From assembly GCF_000482865.1 (NCBI RefSeq), contig NZ_AXWW01000022.1, forward strand, positions 1 to 64,000: a stretch of 64,000 nucleotides of DNA. The letters are read 5' to 3'. This DNA comes from Actinokineospora inagensis DSM 44258 (GTDB lineage Bacteria; Actinomycetota; Actinomycetes; Mycobacteriales; Pseudonocardiaceae). Positions 57,497 to 64,000 of this stretch are shown one piece after another. Both the position numbers and the translations under genes were made by a program. The notes under the pieces were generated by a model. That model had not been told where the DNA came from and did not search any database. It worked only from the letters and a program-made list of their open reading frames with translations. Every line of letters begins with the position of its first letter. Positions within the stretch are counted from its first letter, which is position 1.

Positions 57497-58162
57497 TCAC
57501 GGAGTGCGGCTGTGTGGGTGAGCTGTTGCGCCTGTCGGGCCCGCCAGCCCGGACACCCGCAAGGTGACGTTCAGCCTGCCGGTCAGGCCGAGCGCCGGAT
57601 CGGCCGTTCCGGGCAGGATCCGGGGCACGCCGTGGTAGGCCAGCCGGGACGGTCCACCGAAAACCACCAGGTCACCGGAGCCGAGTTCGACGTCCGTCCA
57701 CGGTCGACCCCGGTGCTCGGTGTTGCCGAAGCGGAACTGGCCCGTGTCGCCGAGGCTGAAGGAGACCACCGGGTCCGGTGCGCGTTCGTCCTTGTCTTGG
57801 TGCAATCCCATCTTGGCCGCTGCGTCGTAGTAGTTCACCAGTGCAATGTCCGGGTGGTAGTTCACGTTGAATCCGGCCGCCGCGACCGCCGCGCGGCCAA
57901 GATCGCCCAGCCACTCCGGGAAGTCCAGCACTGGCGAGCCGTCGTCGAGGATCTTCGAGTACCGGTAGGGCACCCAGTCCCACCCCAGACAGACCATGCG
58001 AACCGACATGACACCGCCGTTCGGCAGGCGCAACCGGCGCATCTTGGGCGACCACTCCCGGCAGGCCGCGAGAAGTCGTTGTTGCGCGGGGAAGTCGAGC
58101 CAGTCCGGGATGTGCACCGCGCCGGGGGCGAGTTCCCGGCGAGGACGTGGGATCAGCTCCAC
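57497..58162 (-). CDS. alkB: AlkB-type DNA dioxygenase
   Basis: This 221-residue Fe(II)/2-oxoglutarate enzyme reverses N-alkyl base damage (1-methyladenine, 3-methylcytosine). GTG 58162 is chosen because CGGAGG stands five bases before it and the earlier ATG would overlap the upstream gene. Iron ligands are His121-x-Asp123 in MGLHQDKDE and His177 in LAYHGV; the 2-oxoglutarate arginine lies in GRLNVTLR (196, 202). The spacing matches E. coli AlkB (131/133/187). It is the last gene of a four-gene operon with an ECF sigma factor, an MGMT and an unknown protein, so it likely belongs to an alkylation response. Confidence 0.95.
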   Translation of the reverse strand: MELIPRPRRELAPGAVHIPDWLDFPAQQRLLAACREWSPKMRRLRLPNGGVMSVRMVCLGWDWVPYRYSKILDDGSPVLDFPEWLGDLGRAAVAAAGFNVNYHPDIALVNYYDAAAKMGLHQDKDERAPDPVVSFSLGDTGQFRFGNTEHRGRPWTDVELGSGDLVVFGGPSRLAYHGVPRILPGTADPALGLTGRLNVTLRVSGLAGPTGATAHPHSRTP

Positions 58163-58176
58163 GGCGCCTCCGATCT

Positions 58177-58629
58177 CTACTGTGGACTTAACCAGCGCAG
58201 CGCGCCGTCGAAGAAGCTCCACTCGGAGCCGTTAGCGCCAACGCCGCACATGCCGTCCACGTCGCCGACCAGCTCAGGCAAGTGCGGGCACGCCAACCCC
58301 GAGAACGCGATCGTTCGGTTGGGACGCCACTCTGGTTGGCTCACCAGTCGCCGCCCCATGCCTGCCCACGCTGTCGCGGAATCGGCGATGACCCACAGAT
58401 CTGGGCTGCCACCGGCAAAGCGGCATGCTTGCCGTAGCCATGAGGCGGCCGTCGGCGGCCACGACACGACGGTGCCGATGGACCCGGACCACGCCGCTAT
58501 GAACGCCGCTGCTGCGGCGGTCGATTCCGGATCACGACCGTGCCCGACGTTGACGAGCCCACCGCCACGGTGATGTGCCAACGCCACTACGCGTTCGTGA
58601 TCCGGAATCCCCTGACCACGCCCTGACAT
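58177..58629 (-). CDS. Hypothetical protein in alkylation-repair operon
   Basis: A 150-residue protein whose ATG (58629) overlaps the MGMT stop by one base (TGATG), which ties it to that operon. Visible features are an N-terminal HHRGGGLVNVGHG segment, STAAAAAFIAAWSGSIGTVVSWPPTAASWLRQACRF in the middle, DLWVIADSATAWAGMGRRL, and a C-terminal part with two or three cysteines. It resembles no family I can name. The central part could form a Rossmann-like alpha/beta unit. It is cytosolic by composition. Given its place between MGMT and AlkB, a role in DNA alkylation repair or its control is the simplest guess. Confidence 0.7.
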   Translation of the reverse strand: MSGRGQGIPDHERVVALAHHRGGGLVNVGHGRDPESTAAAAAFIAAWSGSIGTVVSWPPTAASWLRQACRFAGGSPDLWVIADSATAWAGMGRRLVSQPEWRPNRTIAFSGLACPHLPELVGDVDGMCGVGANGSEWSFFDGALRWLSPQ

Positions 58630-59384
58630 CAGCCCGCCGGAGTGCAGATGTCGCACGGCGTGTACCCGGCGATTTCCGCCGCCGCGACACTGCGAAACCC
58701 CTTGGGGTCCTTCGCGTTCCGTGCCCTGGTGCAGGTCGGGTAACAGACGACACCGTCATAACCGACGTAGACGAACCGTGACTTGGCGAGTGTCAGCACC
58801 TCGTCCACATTGGTGTCTTCCGCGCGCAGCAACCGCTCCTTGAGCTCCGCGCCGAAGACGTACTGACCGAGTTGCCCATCAGAACGGGTGACGCGGTGGC
58901 ACGGGATGAGCAGCGGCACCGGGTTGTTGCCGAGAGCGGTGCCAACGGCACGGACAGCCTTGGGTCGACCGATGGCACGTGCAACCCACGCATACGGACG
59001 GGTCTGGCCGGTCGGAATCTCCCTAGTCGCGGTCAACACGTCGCGCTCGAACGGTGTAAGAACGCGGAGGTCGACCGGAACGTCACGCGCACCTTGTCCC
59101 CGAAGGGCCTTCTGTAGTCCGACGGGTGCTGCGGATGTGCGCCGTAGCGGCCTCTGAAAGAGGTCGTGATAGCGCTGTTCGAACTGCTTGTCGTCGTCCT
59201 CCACTGACTCAACAGTGCGGATGTAGCTCACCCCCAGGTCGGTGAACGCCACGTACAGCTCACCGAGCGGGCCGTCGACCCGGGTCCAGTCGCCGAACAG
59301 CGCACCGGCCAGGTCGCGCGGCGGCGTCGCCACCAGGTTGCCCAGCTCGATGCTGAGCGGGTCGTCGAGGTAATCGCCGGTCAT
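58629..59384 (-). CDS. Methylated-DNA-protein cysteine methyltransferase with C-terminal Ada-like Cys4 domain
   Basis: 251 residues. The central domain is an O6-methylguanine methyltransferase: LTPFERDVLTATREIPTG, YAWVARAIGRPKAVRAVG and the acceptor Cys162 in LLIPCHRV, with an Asn hinge before it. The C-terminal 50 residues (FVYVGYDGVVCYPTCTR ... GYTPCDICTP) match the Ada methyl-phosphotriester zinc domain, with cysteines 214, 218, 244 and 247. In E. coli Ada that domain is N-terminal and is joined to an AraC domain, so this is a permuted arrangement without the HTH. ATG 59384 overlaps the sigma factor stop (ATGA). Methylation of the Cys4 site could act as a damage sensor for the cotranscribed sigma factor. 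Confidence 0.93.
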   Translation of the reverse strand: MTGDYLDDPLSIELGNLVATPPRDLAGALFGDWTRVDGPLGELYVAFTDLGVSYIRTVESVEDDDKQFEQRYHDLFQRPLRRTSAAPVGLQKALRGQGARDVPVDLRVLTPFERDVLTATREIPTGQTRPYAWVARAIGRPKAVRAVGTALGNNPVPLLIPCHRVTRSDGQLGQYVFGAELKERLLRAEDTNVDEVLTLAKSRFVYVGYDGVVCYPTCTRARNAKDPKGFRSVAAAEIAGYTPCDICTPAG

Positions 59385-59962
59385 CGGGCCACCTCCTTCG
59401 CGTAGTGCTCGCGCAGCCGGGCCAGGCCGCGCGAGATGTGGGACCGGGTGGTCCCCTCCGGGACCCCCAGGACGGCGGCGATCTCGGCCACCGGCAACCC
59501 GACCACGTGCCGCAGCACCACGGCCGTCCGCTGGTGCTCCGGCAGTTCCGCCACCAACGCGGCCAGCTCGTCGCGGGTCTCACCGCGCTCGACAAGTTCC
59601 GCCACGCCCGGACCGGGCGCCGAGCGCTCCGGCAGGTCGGCCATCGGCACCGACGGTCGCCTGCTCGCCCCACGCAGGGCGTTGCGCCAGGTGTTGAGCA
59701 GGATGGTCAACAACCAGGCCCGCGGCTTCAGCGCGAGGATCCGGTCGCGGTCGTACTCGCGCAGCGCCCGGTAGGCCCGCAGGAAGCACTCGGCCGCGAG
59801 GTCCTCGGCATCCGCCCCGGTGACCCCGGTACCGCAGCGCAGGGCCACCGAGTACACCACCCGCTGGTACGCGCGGACCAGCTCGGCGAACCCGGTGTCG
59901 AGGTCGTCGACGAGCGCGGCCAGCAGGGCCGGGTCGGTCTCGGATCGGTCAGGCATACCCAT
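59381..59962 (-). CDS. ECF RNA polymerase sigma factor
   Basis: 193 residues from ATG 59962 (GGAG upstream; a second ATG two codons later is possible). Region 2: AYQRVVYSVALRCGTGVTGADAEDLAAECFLRAYRALREYD. Region 4: LPEHQRTAVVLRHVVGLPVAEIAAVLGVPEGTTRSHISRG, with the HTH. No anti-sigma gene is adjacent; instead the MGMT/Ada-like gene overlaps its stop. This suggests the sigma factor drives its own operon in response to alkylation, possibly controlled by the Ada-like protein. Upstream, 122 bp separate it from the methyltransferase gene; no -35/-10 pair could be assigned. Confidence 0.92.
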   Translation of the reverse strand: MGMPDRSETDPALLAALVDDLDTGFAELVRAYQRVVYSVALRCGTGVTGADAEDLAAECFLRAYRALREYDRDRILALKPRAWLLTILLNTWRNALRGASRRPSVPMADLPERSAPGPGVAELVERGETRDELAALVAELPEHQRTAVVLRHVVGLPVAEIAAVLGVPEGTTRSHISRGLARLREHYAKEVAR

Positions 59963-60084
59963 GAGAACACCGCTCCGGTCGCGGCGTTGCACCCCGGTCA
60001 CCCACACCCTGGTTTGCCACCCCGGCACATCAGCCGGGTGTCCGGGGCCGCCGCTCACCCGGCGGGTCGTCCCCCTTTCGAGTG

Positions 60085-61119
60085 TTAGTCGGCCTTCCGT
60101 GCCACGACGACGTCGCGCACGATGGCCTGGTCGACCCGGTGCGCGAACCCGAGGTAGGCCCCCTCGTCGAGCGGGGTCAGCCCGGCCGCGGCCAGCGCGT
60201 CGACCAGGGCGGTCCGGGGGATGACGTTGGTGTTCCAGGACAGCGCCATCGCTCCGCCGGGCCGCAGCAGCCGGGCCCAGCCGGTCGCGGCGGACTCGAC
60301 GAGTTCGAGCGGACCGCGGTGCAGGCCGCCGTCCGCGCGGCTGCCGTGGTGGACGCCGTAGGGGGCATCGGCCACGATCACGTCGAAGGTGGCCGCCCGG
60401 TGGAACCTCGTCGCCTCGGTGGTGTCCGCGTTGACGAAGTCCAGGTTCAGCGCGTCCCCCGCCTTGTAGGACTCTTTGGACACCCCGACCGACACGGCCA
60501 ACCGGCGCGCGATCACCTTGCCGTCCCGCCGGACCCGGGTGACCTCGGCGCTGTGCTTGAGCCGCTTGCGTTTCAGCCAGGTCTGGATGAACGTCGAGTA
60601 CGCGTCGAAGTCCTTGCCGTCCACGTCGATACCGGCTACGTCGTAGCCGTACAAGAGGGCCTGGTTGAGCGTGGTTCCGCGACCGCACAGCGGGTCGAGG
60701 ACGCGCAGCTTCCGGTCGAGCATCTCGCCCGCGGAATCCGATGACGCCACCGCCAGGTTGAGCATCAACTTCGTGAAGTGCTCGTTGGTCTTACCCGAGT
60801 ACTTCAGGATGGTGACCAGGTCGTCATCGAACTTGTCCAGAGGCGTTAGCTCTACCGGCGCCAAGAGGTCGTCGCGCCTCTCGAAAAGGGCGTAGGCCGA
60901 CGACAGATTCGCCAGGTGCTGGGTATCGCGCTCGGTAAGGCTGTCGGCTTCGAAACCCAGGTAGGGCACTCCGCCGATCCGGGTCGGCTCGATGCCGCCG
61001 ATCCGGCCGCCCAGCAGCCGCTCGCCGAACACCGTCAGCTCGGCGGCCATCAGGTCCACCGACGAGTCGGCGTAGACGCGGTTCAGCGCGGGCCGCACGA
61101 GCAGCGCGTAGGTCGGCAT
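60085..61119 (-). CDS. TRM11-family SAM-dependent methyltransferase
   Basis: 344 residues from ATG 61119 (CGGGAG a few bases ahead; a longer frame with an in-frame start 63 bp upstream is less likely). The SAM-binding motif is DPLCGRGTTLNQALLYGYDVAGIDVD, and the catalytic (N/D)PPY-type motif reads DAPYG. These features place it with TRM11/TrmG10-like enzymes that methylate guanine N2 in tRNA, or related DNA methylases. Pro is replaced by Ala in the catalytic tetrapeptide (DAPY). The N-terminal 150 residues lack an obvious THUMP domain. It is divergent from the ArsR gene. Confidence 0.85.
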   Translation of the reverse strand: MPTYALLVRPALNRVYADSSVDLMAAELTVFGERLLGGRIGGIEPTRIGGVPYLGFEADSLTERDTQHLANLSSAYALFERRDDLLAPVELTPLDKFDDDLVTILKYSGKTNEHFTKLMLNLAVASSDSAGEMLDRKLRVLDPLCGRGTTLNQALLYGYDVAGIDVDGKDFDAYSTFIQTWLKRKRLKHSAEVTRVRRDGKVIARRLAVSVGVSKESYKAGDALNLDFVNADTTEATRFHRAATFDVIVADAPYGVHHGSRADGGLHRGPLELVESAATGWARLLRPGGAMALSWNTNVIPRTALVDALAAAGLTPLDEGAYLGFAHRVDQAIVRDVVVARKAD

Positions 61120-61174
61120 GGGCTCCCGATCATCCGGATATCTCAAGGTCAGAGGCAGGGTACGGCCTGCGCGC

Positions 61175-61215
61175 ACCGACAATTCGAGTCGTCCTTGACA
61201 ATAAAAGTTGTCGGT
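61175..61215. promoter_or_regulatory. ArsR operator with consensus -35 box
   Basis: ACCGACAA (61175-61182) and its inverted copy TTGTCGGT (61208-61215) flank a second inverted pair, GACAA-N6-TTGTC (61197-61212). A consensus TTGACA -35 (61195-61200) overlaps them, 30 bp before the ArsR-like gene. An autorepressing ArsR dimer would block this promoter. Confidence 0.5.
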
Positions 61216-61229
61216 GCGAAGGTAGGTCC

Positions 61230-61823
61230 ATGTTCGACGTGGCGGTGATCGAGGACCCGGCGGCGGCCGAGGTCACGCTGGACCCGGTGCGGTCAGCCCT
61301 GCTGGCCGCGCTCGCGGAGCCCGGTTCGGCCAGTTCACTGGCCGCGGCGGTCGGGCTGCCGCGGCAGAAGGTGAACTACCACCTCCGTGCGCTGGAGAAG
61401 CACGGTCTGATCGAGCTCGTCGAAGAACGTCGGAAAGGCAACTGCACCGAGCGGGTGCTTCGCGCTACCGCGTCCTCTTACGTCATCTCGCCCGCTGCTC
61501 TCTCCGCAGTGGCGCCCGACCCCGCCAAGTCCCCAGACCAGTTGTCCGCGCGGTGGCTGCTGGCCCTTGCCGCCCGGTTGGTGCGCGAACTCGGCCAACT
61601 CATCGCGGGCGCGGCCGCCGCCAAACAGCGGTTGGCGACTTACGCCAGCGACTCCGAGATCACTTTCGCGACCGCGGCCGATCGCGCCGCGTTCGCGGGC
61701 GAGCTGCAGGAGGCGGTGGCGGACCTGGTCCGCAAGTACCACACCGAGAACGCGCCGAACGGCCGCAAGCACCGGTTCATCGTCGCGGTGCACCCCAGCC
61801 TCAAGTCCCCCGAGAACCCCTGA
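61230..61823 (+). CDS. ArsR-family transcriptional regulator
   Basis: A 197-residue winged-helix protein: DPVRSALLAALAEPGSASSLAAAVGLPRQKVNYHLRALEKHGLIELVEER is a standard ArsR HTH with its beta-wing. The C-terminal 110 residues are alpha-helical and longer than in classic metal sensors, with no Cys-based metal site. It is followed 13 bp later by an SRPBCC protein, a very common ArsR-AHSA1 pairing in actinomycetes. ATG 61230 has GGTAGG just upstream. Inverted repeats in its promoter suggest autoregulation. Confidence 0.88.
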   Translation: MFDVAVIEDPAAAEVTLDPVRSALLAALAEPGSASSLAAAVGLPRQKVNYHLRALEKHGLIELVEERRKGNCTERVLRATASSYVISPAALSAVAPDPAKSPDQLSARWLLALAARLVRELGQLIAGAAAAKQRLATYASDSEITFATAADRAAFAGELQEAVADLVRKYHTENAPNGRKHRFIVAVHPSLKSPENP

Positions 61824-61836
61824 ACAGGAGTCAGTC

Positions 61837-62544
61837 ATGTCGAAGCAGTTCGAGATCCGCCGCGAGATCGTCGTCGAGGCCACCCCGGAGCAGGTGTTCG
61901 ACGCGATCACCGTGAACAACGCGTCGTGGTTGTTCCCGGTGCCGTGGCCCTCACCGGATGGCGCCGTGGACGGGACCGGTAGCCGGGTCACCGCGTGGAA
62001 CCCGCCGTACGAGGCATCCGTACGCGCCGAAGGGCCGGACGGGTGGTTCAACGCTCTTGAGCACATCATCGAAGCCCGCGACGGCGGCACTACCGTCGTC
62101 CGGTACGTGCACAGCGGCATCTTCACCGACGACTGGGACACCCAGTACGACGGCGCCGACAAACACACCGACTTCTACCTCCACTCCCTCGGTCAGTTCG
62201 TGAAGTACTTCCCGGGCCGCGCGTGCGCGTATGTCGCCGCGGACGGGCCTGCGGCGTCCAAGGAGGCCGGGTCGGTCGACGTGTTGCGCCGCGCCCTCGG
62301 CGTCACCGCTGTCGGCGACCGGGTGCGGGTGGAGGTGCCCGGCCTGGACCCGATCGAGGCCGAGGTCGACTACTTGGAAGGCCAGTTCGTCGGCCTGCGC
62401 TCCGGTGACGCGCTCTACCGCTTCTACTGCCGTGAGCCGTGGGGCGCGCCGGTTTCCCTGGCGCACCACCTGTTCGCCCAGCCCGCCGACGCGGACAAGA
62501 CCGGCGAGGCCTGGCAGGACTGGCTCAACGGTGTGTTCGCCTGA
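61837..62544 (+). CDS. SRPBCC/AHSA1 domain protein
   Basis: A 235-residue START-like hydrophobic-pocket protein begins FEIRREIVVEATPEQVFDAIT, the usual opening strand of AHSA1 proteins. The sheet region (HIIEARDGGTTVVRYVHSGIF) and long C-terminal helix (TDFYLHSLGQFVKYF) follow. About 80 further residues (VDVLRRALGVTAVGDRV ...) extend beyond the domain. ATG 61837 with CAGGAG is 13 bp after the regulator. The ligand is unknown. The pair is probably one operon ended by the hairpin at 62599. Confidence 0.85.
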   Translation: MSKQFEIRREIVVEATPEQVFDAITVNNASWLFPVPWPSPDGAVDGTGSRVTAWNPPYEASVRAEGPDGWFNALEHIIEARDGGTTVVRYVHSGIFTDDWDTQYDGADKHTDFYLHSLGQFVKYFPGRACAYVAADGPAASKEAGSVDVLRRALGVTAVGDRVRVEVPGLDPIEAEVDYLEGQFVGLRSGDALYRFYCREPWGAPVSLAHHLFAQPADADKTGEAWQDWLNGVFA

Positions 62545-62598
62545 TCTGTGGCCGGTAATTGTTTGAGGTCGTAGGACCTGTAGAGCCTTTTGTCGTCG

Positions 62599-62631
62599 GA
62601 AACGCCCCGGGTGGTCCGCCCGGGGCGTTTC
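62599..62631. terminator. Terminator hairpin between convergent genes
   Basis: A perfect 13-bp stem (GAAACGCCCCGGG and its complement) with a 7-nt loop lies 54 bp after the SRPBCC stop and before the stop of a convergent small gene at 62723. Confidence 0.85.
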
Positions 62632-62722
62632 CGCGTCCTGCGCACAAGACCGGGCATGGACTTCGGTCCGGTGCGATGGCCTCGACAATGCTGGCAACAA
62701 TTCGTCACGCTTGCCGTCGAAG

Positions 62723-62824
62723 TCATCGGTCGCGGTGCCGGCCGGACCGGCTGACGACGGCGTGCACCAGCAGCGCGGGCACGATGAGTCCTAGGACCAC
62801 CTGCCAGATCGCGGCGGTGGTCAC
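62723..62824 (-). CDS. 33-residue membrane peptide, coupled to upstream gene
   Basis: GTG 62824 overlaps the stop of the preceding gene (GTGA). The peptide is one transmembrane helix (AAIWQVVLGLIVPALLVHAVV) with a basic tail (SRSGRHRDR). Overlap coupling supports translation. No family is recognised. It may anchor or regulate the 116-residue protein made from the same transcript. Confidence 0.5.
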   Translation of the reverse strand: MTTAAIWQVVLGLIVPALLVHAVVSRSGRHRDR

Positions 62825-63171
62825 GGAATCCACAGGTTGCTCGCCCGGATCACCAGGGTCGGCGCACCCGGCTCGCCGGGGGTGGGCAGCGCGAGCAGGT
62901 CGTTGACCACCTCCACCAGGTCGGTGCCGTCCTTCATCCACACCACACCGTCGGCGACCAGGCGGTTCGCCAGCACGTGGTGCCGGTCGAAGACGAACAC
63001 CGCGTCGGTGAAGTCGCGTTCGCTGTGCGTCGCGGCCACCCCGACCAGGTGGTCGTTCTCGGTCAGCAGGTGGAACCGCCAGTCGCGGTCGCGCAGCGCC
63101 ACCAGGGCCGCGAGTTCGGGGAAGCGGCGCAGCGCGTCCTCGGTCGAGATGGGTTCGCGGGTACCGGTCAT
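62821..63171 (-). CDS. Conserved-looking hypothetical protein
   Basis: 116 residues from ATG 63171 with GGAG seven bases upstream. It is a small alpha/beta protein: an N-terminal helix (STEDALRRFPELAALVAL), strands WRFHLLTENDHLVGVAAT and DAVFVFDRHHVLANRLV, and a C-terminal helix-strand (DLVEVVNDLLALP ... PTLVIRASNLWIP). There are no signal peptide, membrane or metal motifs. It is divergent from the XRE/DUF5753 regulator, a position often held by small effector proteins of such regulators. Its function is not known. Confidence 0.65.
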   Translation of the reverse strand: MTGTREPISTEDALRRFPELAALVALRDRDWRFHLLTENDHLVGVAATHSERDFTDAVFVFDRHHVLANRLVADGVVWMKDGTDLVEVVNDLLALPTPGEPGAPTLVIRASNLWIP

Positions 63172-63333
63172 CGCCAACTCCGGGTCGTGTGATCTACAAT
63201 CGGAAACTGAATACCGACAGTCTCGTGCCGATGAGCCGGGGCTCGCGACGGGTTTGCGATACCAGCATCAAGCGATTCATTCGCCTCACCCGGTTACCGA
63301 AAGTTGTCTCCGGGGCGGCAACAAAGGGGGAGA

Positions 63334-64000
63334 TGATGGCCCGGACACCGAAAGCCATCGCACTGGGGCGGGCGCTGCGCCGGGAGCGCGACGCGCACGG
63401 CCTCACGCTCAACAAGCTCGCCACCGAGATCAACCGCGACACCCCGACCGTCTCCCGTTGGGAGAACGGCCAGCGCGTGCCCAAACCCGAACTGGTGGCC
63501 CGCATCCTCGCCACCCTCGGCGTCGACGGTGAGCGCCACGACCAACTGATGACCCTGGCCTACGACGTCGACCGTCCACAGTGGTTCGCCGGGACCGAGG
63601 CCGAACGCCGGGAACAGGTCGAGGCCTTCCTCGAGCTGGAACGGCGAGCGACCAGCATTGTGCAAGTTTCCCCTTTGGTCTTGCCGGGCCTGCTGCAGAT
63701 ACCGTCGGTCGTCCGCGACCTCACCATCGCCCGGGGCGGCACCGACGCGGCGGTCGAGGCCAAGTTGGACCGCCAACGTGTCCTCACTCGCTCTAGCCCC
63801 GCCAAGTTCACCGCCCTGATAGGCCTACCGTCGCTCTACCACCACATCGGCGGCGTCGGCGTTACCGTGCAACAGCTCGAACACCTCACAACCATGTCTC
63901 TTCGCTCGCACATAGAGGTACTGATAACCCCCGCCAACGTCGGTTGGCACCCGGGGCTCGAAGGCGGATTCACCCTCATCGAAACCACCCGCACGGGCCC
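63334..64000 (+). CDS. XRE-family regulator with DUF5753 (Scr1-like), partial at right edge
   Basis: At least 222 residues, running past the window end. ATG 63334 follows AAGGGGGAG; a second ATG follows immediately. The HTH_3/XRE domain is ALRRERDAHGLTLNKLATEINRDTPTVSRWENGQRVP. From about residue 75 comes DUF5753: FAGTEAERREQVEAFLELERRATSI, VQVSPLVLPGLLQI and FTALIGLPSLYHHIGG. These regulators typically partner a DUF397 protein encoded just downstream (outside this window) and are abundant in streptomycete-like actinobacteria, some controlling development or antibiotic production. Confidence 0.9.

Overview
The window is high-GC actinomycete chromosome. SD-led GTG/ATG starts, ATGA/GTGA gene overlaps, Lsr2, DUF5753-type XRE regulators, CopC and DUF664 proteins, and the style of the polyketide genes point to Actinomycetia, most likely a filamentous Pseudonocardiales member. 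The genus cannot be fixed from the sequence alone.

Positions 1-34,940 are the right part of a modular type I polyketide (macrolide-like) cluster, all on the + strand. It opens inside a ketoreductase (KR) domain of an upstream PKS whose coding sequence carries an expanded 18-bp/6-residue repeat. A two-module PKS follows (both modules KS-AT-DH-KR-ACP), then a four-module PKS ending in a thioesterase. One module of the four-module PKS (KS-KR-ACP) has lost its acyltransferase core in frame. Downstream, nearly without gaps, are an ABC transporter pair, a 5-epimerase, a 4-ketoreductase, an MGT-type glycosyltransferase, an NDP-hexose 2,3-dehydratase and a DnrJ/EvaB-type 3-aminotransferase. Together these would supply and attach a 3-amino-2,3,6-trideoxy-hexose. 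The set ends at a strong bidirectional hairpin at 34,954-34,990.

Positions 35,000-48,340 hold accessory genes: a secreted fibronectin-III protein, two cytochromes P450, a CopC-like protein, a DinB/DUF664 protein, a membrane-anchored phosphate-binding-like protein, a WD40-KAP NTPase beside a secreted lipoprotein, a small membrane protein, a SnoaL-like protein and a hotdog thioesterase. Between 41.1 and 41.5 kb lie a 50-bp tandem repeat and a large palindromic element.

Positions 48,700-52,800 carry housekeeping-type genes: a single-chain alpha-beta glycyl-tRNA synthetase, which is unusual for this phylum, and lsr2. Positions 53,050-54,800 contain a 115-residue protein with a C-terminal RHIM/BASS-like amyloid motif, then about 1.4 kb of gene-free, repeat-rich DNA. 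From 54.8 kb there is a third P450 divergent from an oversized TetR regulator. Next come a 31-codon amphipathic peptide gene with twin palindromes upstream, and a four-gene alkylation-repair operon (ECF sigma, MGMT with a C-terminal Ada-like Cys4 domain, unknown, AlkB). The window closes with a TRM11-like methyltransferase, an ArsR-SRPBCC pair and a DUF5753-type XRE regulator cut by the right edge.

The strongest candidates for undescribed biology are the AT-less module and KR repeat in the PKS, the Bell/RHIM-like protein at 53.1 kb, the amphipathic micropeptide at 57.2 kb, the palindromic element at 41.4 kb and the WD40-KAP gene.
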